From Brevibacillus sp. (GTDB lineage: Bacteria > Bacillota > Bacilli > Brevibacillales > Brevibacillaceae), in assembly GCA_029240815.1 (NCBI GenBank), contig JARDZO010000052.1, positions 1 through 23,613 on the forward strand: DNA of 23,613 nt. Reading direction: 5' to 3'. The position numbers and the translations under genes are program-made. This document shows, in pieces, positions 22,261-23,613 of the stretch (the first letter of the stretch is position 1; each line of letters begins with the position of its first letter). The notes below the pieces were generated by a model, which saw only the letters and a list, made by a program, of their open reading frames with translations, did no database searches and was not told the origin of the DNA.

Positions 22261-22845
22261 ATGAACGAACGGATCAAGCATGTAGGAATTATGGGGGGTA
22301 CCTTTGATCCAATCCATTGCGGCCACCTGCTCGCTGCAGAGCAAGCGAGAGAGCAAGCTGGATTGGATGAGGTGTGGTTCATGCCTACACATATTCCACC
22401 GCACAAAACGCGGGTCGGCCTTACTTCCGCAGCCACACGCCTGCAAATGGTGGAACTTGCTGTCGCGGACCACGAATCGTTTCGCGTGACCGATGTGGAA
22501 CTCAAGCGTGAAGGTCCCTCCTATACGTACGACACGATCGTGCAGCTGGTGGAGCAGTTTCCAGACTGCCGTTTTTCCTTTATCATTGGAGGAGACATGG
22601 TGGAAATCCTGCCGAAATGGTACCGTTTCGAGGAGTTGAGCCGGATGATTCGTTTCATCGGCTTGGCGAGACCAGGTTCGGAAATGGATCGTGTATCCAA
22701 TGAAAATGTGACCTTCGTCGAGATGCCTGTATGGGATATTTCTTCCACGCTCATTCGGACGAAAGCCGCAGCAGGACAAAGCATTCGATACTTGGTTCCG
22801 CGTTCGGTCGAGCGTTATATAAAGGAGAACCGATTCTATGAATGA
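22261..22845 (+). CDS. nadD: Nicotinate-nucleotide adenylyltransferase
   Basis: A 194-aa enzyme that adenylates nicotinate mononucleotide to deamido-NAD, an essential step of NAD synthesis. The nucleotidyltransferase signature GGTFDPIHCGH (12-22) and the phosphate-binding ISSTLIR (160-166) are both intact. The length is normal. The start is ATG 22261, 9 nt after yhbY; the binding site is poor (AGG near 22250), so expression may depend on coupling to yhbY. It overlaps yqeK by 8 nt. Confidence 0.97.
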   Translation: MNERIKHVGIMGGTFDPIHCGHLLAAEQAREQAGLDEVWFMPTHIPPHKTRVGLTSAATRLQMVELAVADHESFRVTDVELKREGPSYTYDTIVQLVEQFPDCRFSFIIGGDMVEILPKWYRFEELSRMIRFIGLARPGSEMDRVSNENVTFVEMPVWDISSTLIRTKAAAGQSIRYLVPRSVERYIKENRFYE

Positions 22846-23434
22846 ATGGAGCAATCGGGAGGAGCTGCTCGCCTTGGTGCGGGCGCAAATGCATGACAAA
22901 AGGTACGCTCATACTCTGGGAGTCGCAGAATCTGCCAGGAAGCTGGCGATGCGCTATGGTGCCGATCCAGAGAAAGCGGAGCTGGCTGGATATTTGCACG
23001 ATTACTGTAAGTGTTGGCCCGTTGACAAGATGTTTGAGATTCTCGTACGCCACGATATGCCGACTGATTTACTGGAAGGGGAGAAAGAGCTTTGGCACGC
23101 TTTTGCCGGAGCGATCGTCATCCAGACAGACCTAGGAATTACGGATCCTGAAATCTTGCAGGCAGTTCGGTATCATACCACTGGAAGAGCAGGCATGACC
23201 CTGTTAGAAAAAGTGGTTTGTGTGGCAGACTATATAGAACCCAACCGCAATTTCCCCGGTGTGGAGCAAATACGCGAACTGGCAGAAAAAGATCTGGAAG
23301 CCGCGTTGGCTCTCGCGCTAGGTGGTACGATGCATTTTTTGATAGAAAGACAAAAGACGGTATTTCCATTAACGTTATTAGCATATAACGATTTGATTTC
23401 CCGAAAAGGAAGAGTAGGAGGGTTTAATGGTTAA
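22838..23434 (+). CDS. yqeK: HD-domain phosphohydrolase YqeK (symmetrical Ap4A hydrolase)
   Basis: A 198-aa HD-superfamily metal enzyme. Putative ligands are His25 (YAHTLGVA), His54-Asp55 (YLHDYCK), His87 (LWHAFAG), His113 (RYHTTGR) and Asp131 (VCVADYIEPNR). The YqeK family hydrolyses diadenosine tetraphosphate to two ADP in Gram-positives. The start is ATG 22838 behind AAAGGAG, inside the nadD end (8-nt overlap), and rsfS overlaps its 3' end by 8 nt. This tight packing suggests coupled translation of nadD, yqeK and rsfS. Confidence 0.95.
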   Translation: MNEWSNREELLALVRAQMHDKRYAHTLGVAESARKLAMRYGADPEKAELAGYLHDYCKCWPVDKMFEILVRHDMPTDLLEGEKELWHAFAGAIVIQTDLGITDPEILQAVRYHTTGRAGMTLLEKVVCVADYIEPNRNFPGVEQIRELAEKDLEAALALALGGTMHFLIERQKTVFPLTLLAYNDLISRKGRVGGFNG

Positions 23435-23613
23435 AACAGTGGAAGATTTGGCTCGTTTGGTCGTGAAAGCTGCTGAGGACAAGAAGGCAGAGAATCTGAT
23501 GGTGCTGGATATTAAAAATCTATCAGTCATCGCAGACTACTTTATGATTTGCCACGGGAACAATGAGCGTCAAGTACAAGCGATCGTCAAAGAAATTCGC
23601 GATCAGGCTCATA
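23427..23613 (+). CDS. rsfS: Ribosomal silencing factor RsfS (partial, right edge)
   Basis: The first 62 residues of RsfS (YqeL), which binds ribosomal protein L14 (uL14) and blocks joining of the subunits in starvation. The visible VEDLARLVVKAAEDKKAENLMVLD and the ADYFMICHGNNERQVQAI segment are diagnostic. ATG 23427 is preceded by TAGGAGGG and overlaps the yqeK stop by 8 nt. About 50 residues are expected beyond the window. Confidence 0.95.
   Translation, partial: MVKTVEDLARLVVKAAEDKKAENLMVLDIKNLSVIADYFMICHGNNERQVQAIVKEIRDQAH

Noticed and set aside
21826..22899. 357-aa minus-strand open frame
   Set aside because: It lies opposite aroE, yhbY, nadD and yqeK, which are certain; the peptide is Cys/His/Arg-rich without family motifs, as expected of a shadow frame.

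Overview
The window looks like chromosomal DNA of an endospore-forming Bacillota, most likely Brevibacillus or a close Paenibacillaceae relative. The grounds are the gene order yqeG-yqeH-aroE-yhbY-nadD-yqeK-rsfS, strong AGGAGG-type ribosome binding sites, a Gram-positive LexA-like box before dinB, medium GC, and a cvfC-type and a YcdB-type protein. The genus is inferred from gene content; no database was searched. There are no rRNA or tRNA genes, CRISPR arrays, phage genes or insertion sequences.

Left part (1-9.5 kb): a secreted YcdB/YcdC-type protein faces an ABC-F ATPase of the Uup/YfmR type. Two small unrecognised genes follow. A short L,D-transpeptidase, a small unknown protein and a pirin lie on the minus strand. 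A plus-strand run then holds a GalT/HIT-like DUF4931 protein, a double-GNAT acetyltransferase and the Nfu_N-HEAT protein CvfC.

Middle (9.5-17.2 kb): a decayed D-Ala-D-Ala dipeptidase gene lies divergent from a phytoene-desaturase-like FAD oxidoreductase. A beta-lactamase-fold serine hydrolase without a signal peptide is divergent from an oligopeptide-binding lipoprotein, with overlapping promoters; the lipoprotein gene is followed by a class C26 gamma-glutamyl hydrolase. Next come a BCP-type peroxiredoxin, a YkgJ-type cysteine-cluster protein in an AT-rich patch with its own strong promoter and a leader hairpin, then dinB (Pol IV) with a probable LexA box and a small Cys-rich partner.

Right part (17.2-23.6 kb): a TetR regulator and an MFS exporter lie in tandem on the minus strand. 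Each is preceded by a copy of the same 33-bp operator-like sequence (26/33 identical), which points to a self-contained efflux switch. Divergent from it is the conserved Firmicute operon for ribosome assembly, NAD and shikimate synthesis and nucleotide signalling: yqeG, yqeH, aroE, yhbY, nadD, yqeK and the start of rsfS, which runs off the window.

Most of the window is ordinary core chromosome. I found no clearly novel multi-gene system. The points most worth a second look are the shared TetR/MFS operator with a nearby structured intergenic element, the internally deleted dipeptidase gene, the hydrolase/OppA/C26 cluster that may handle wall peptides, and the leader of the YkgJ-type gene.
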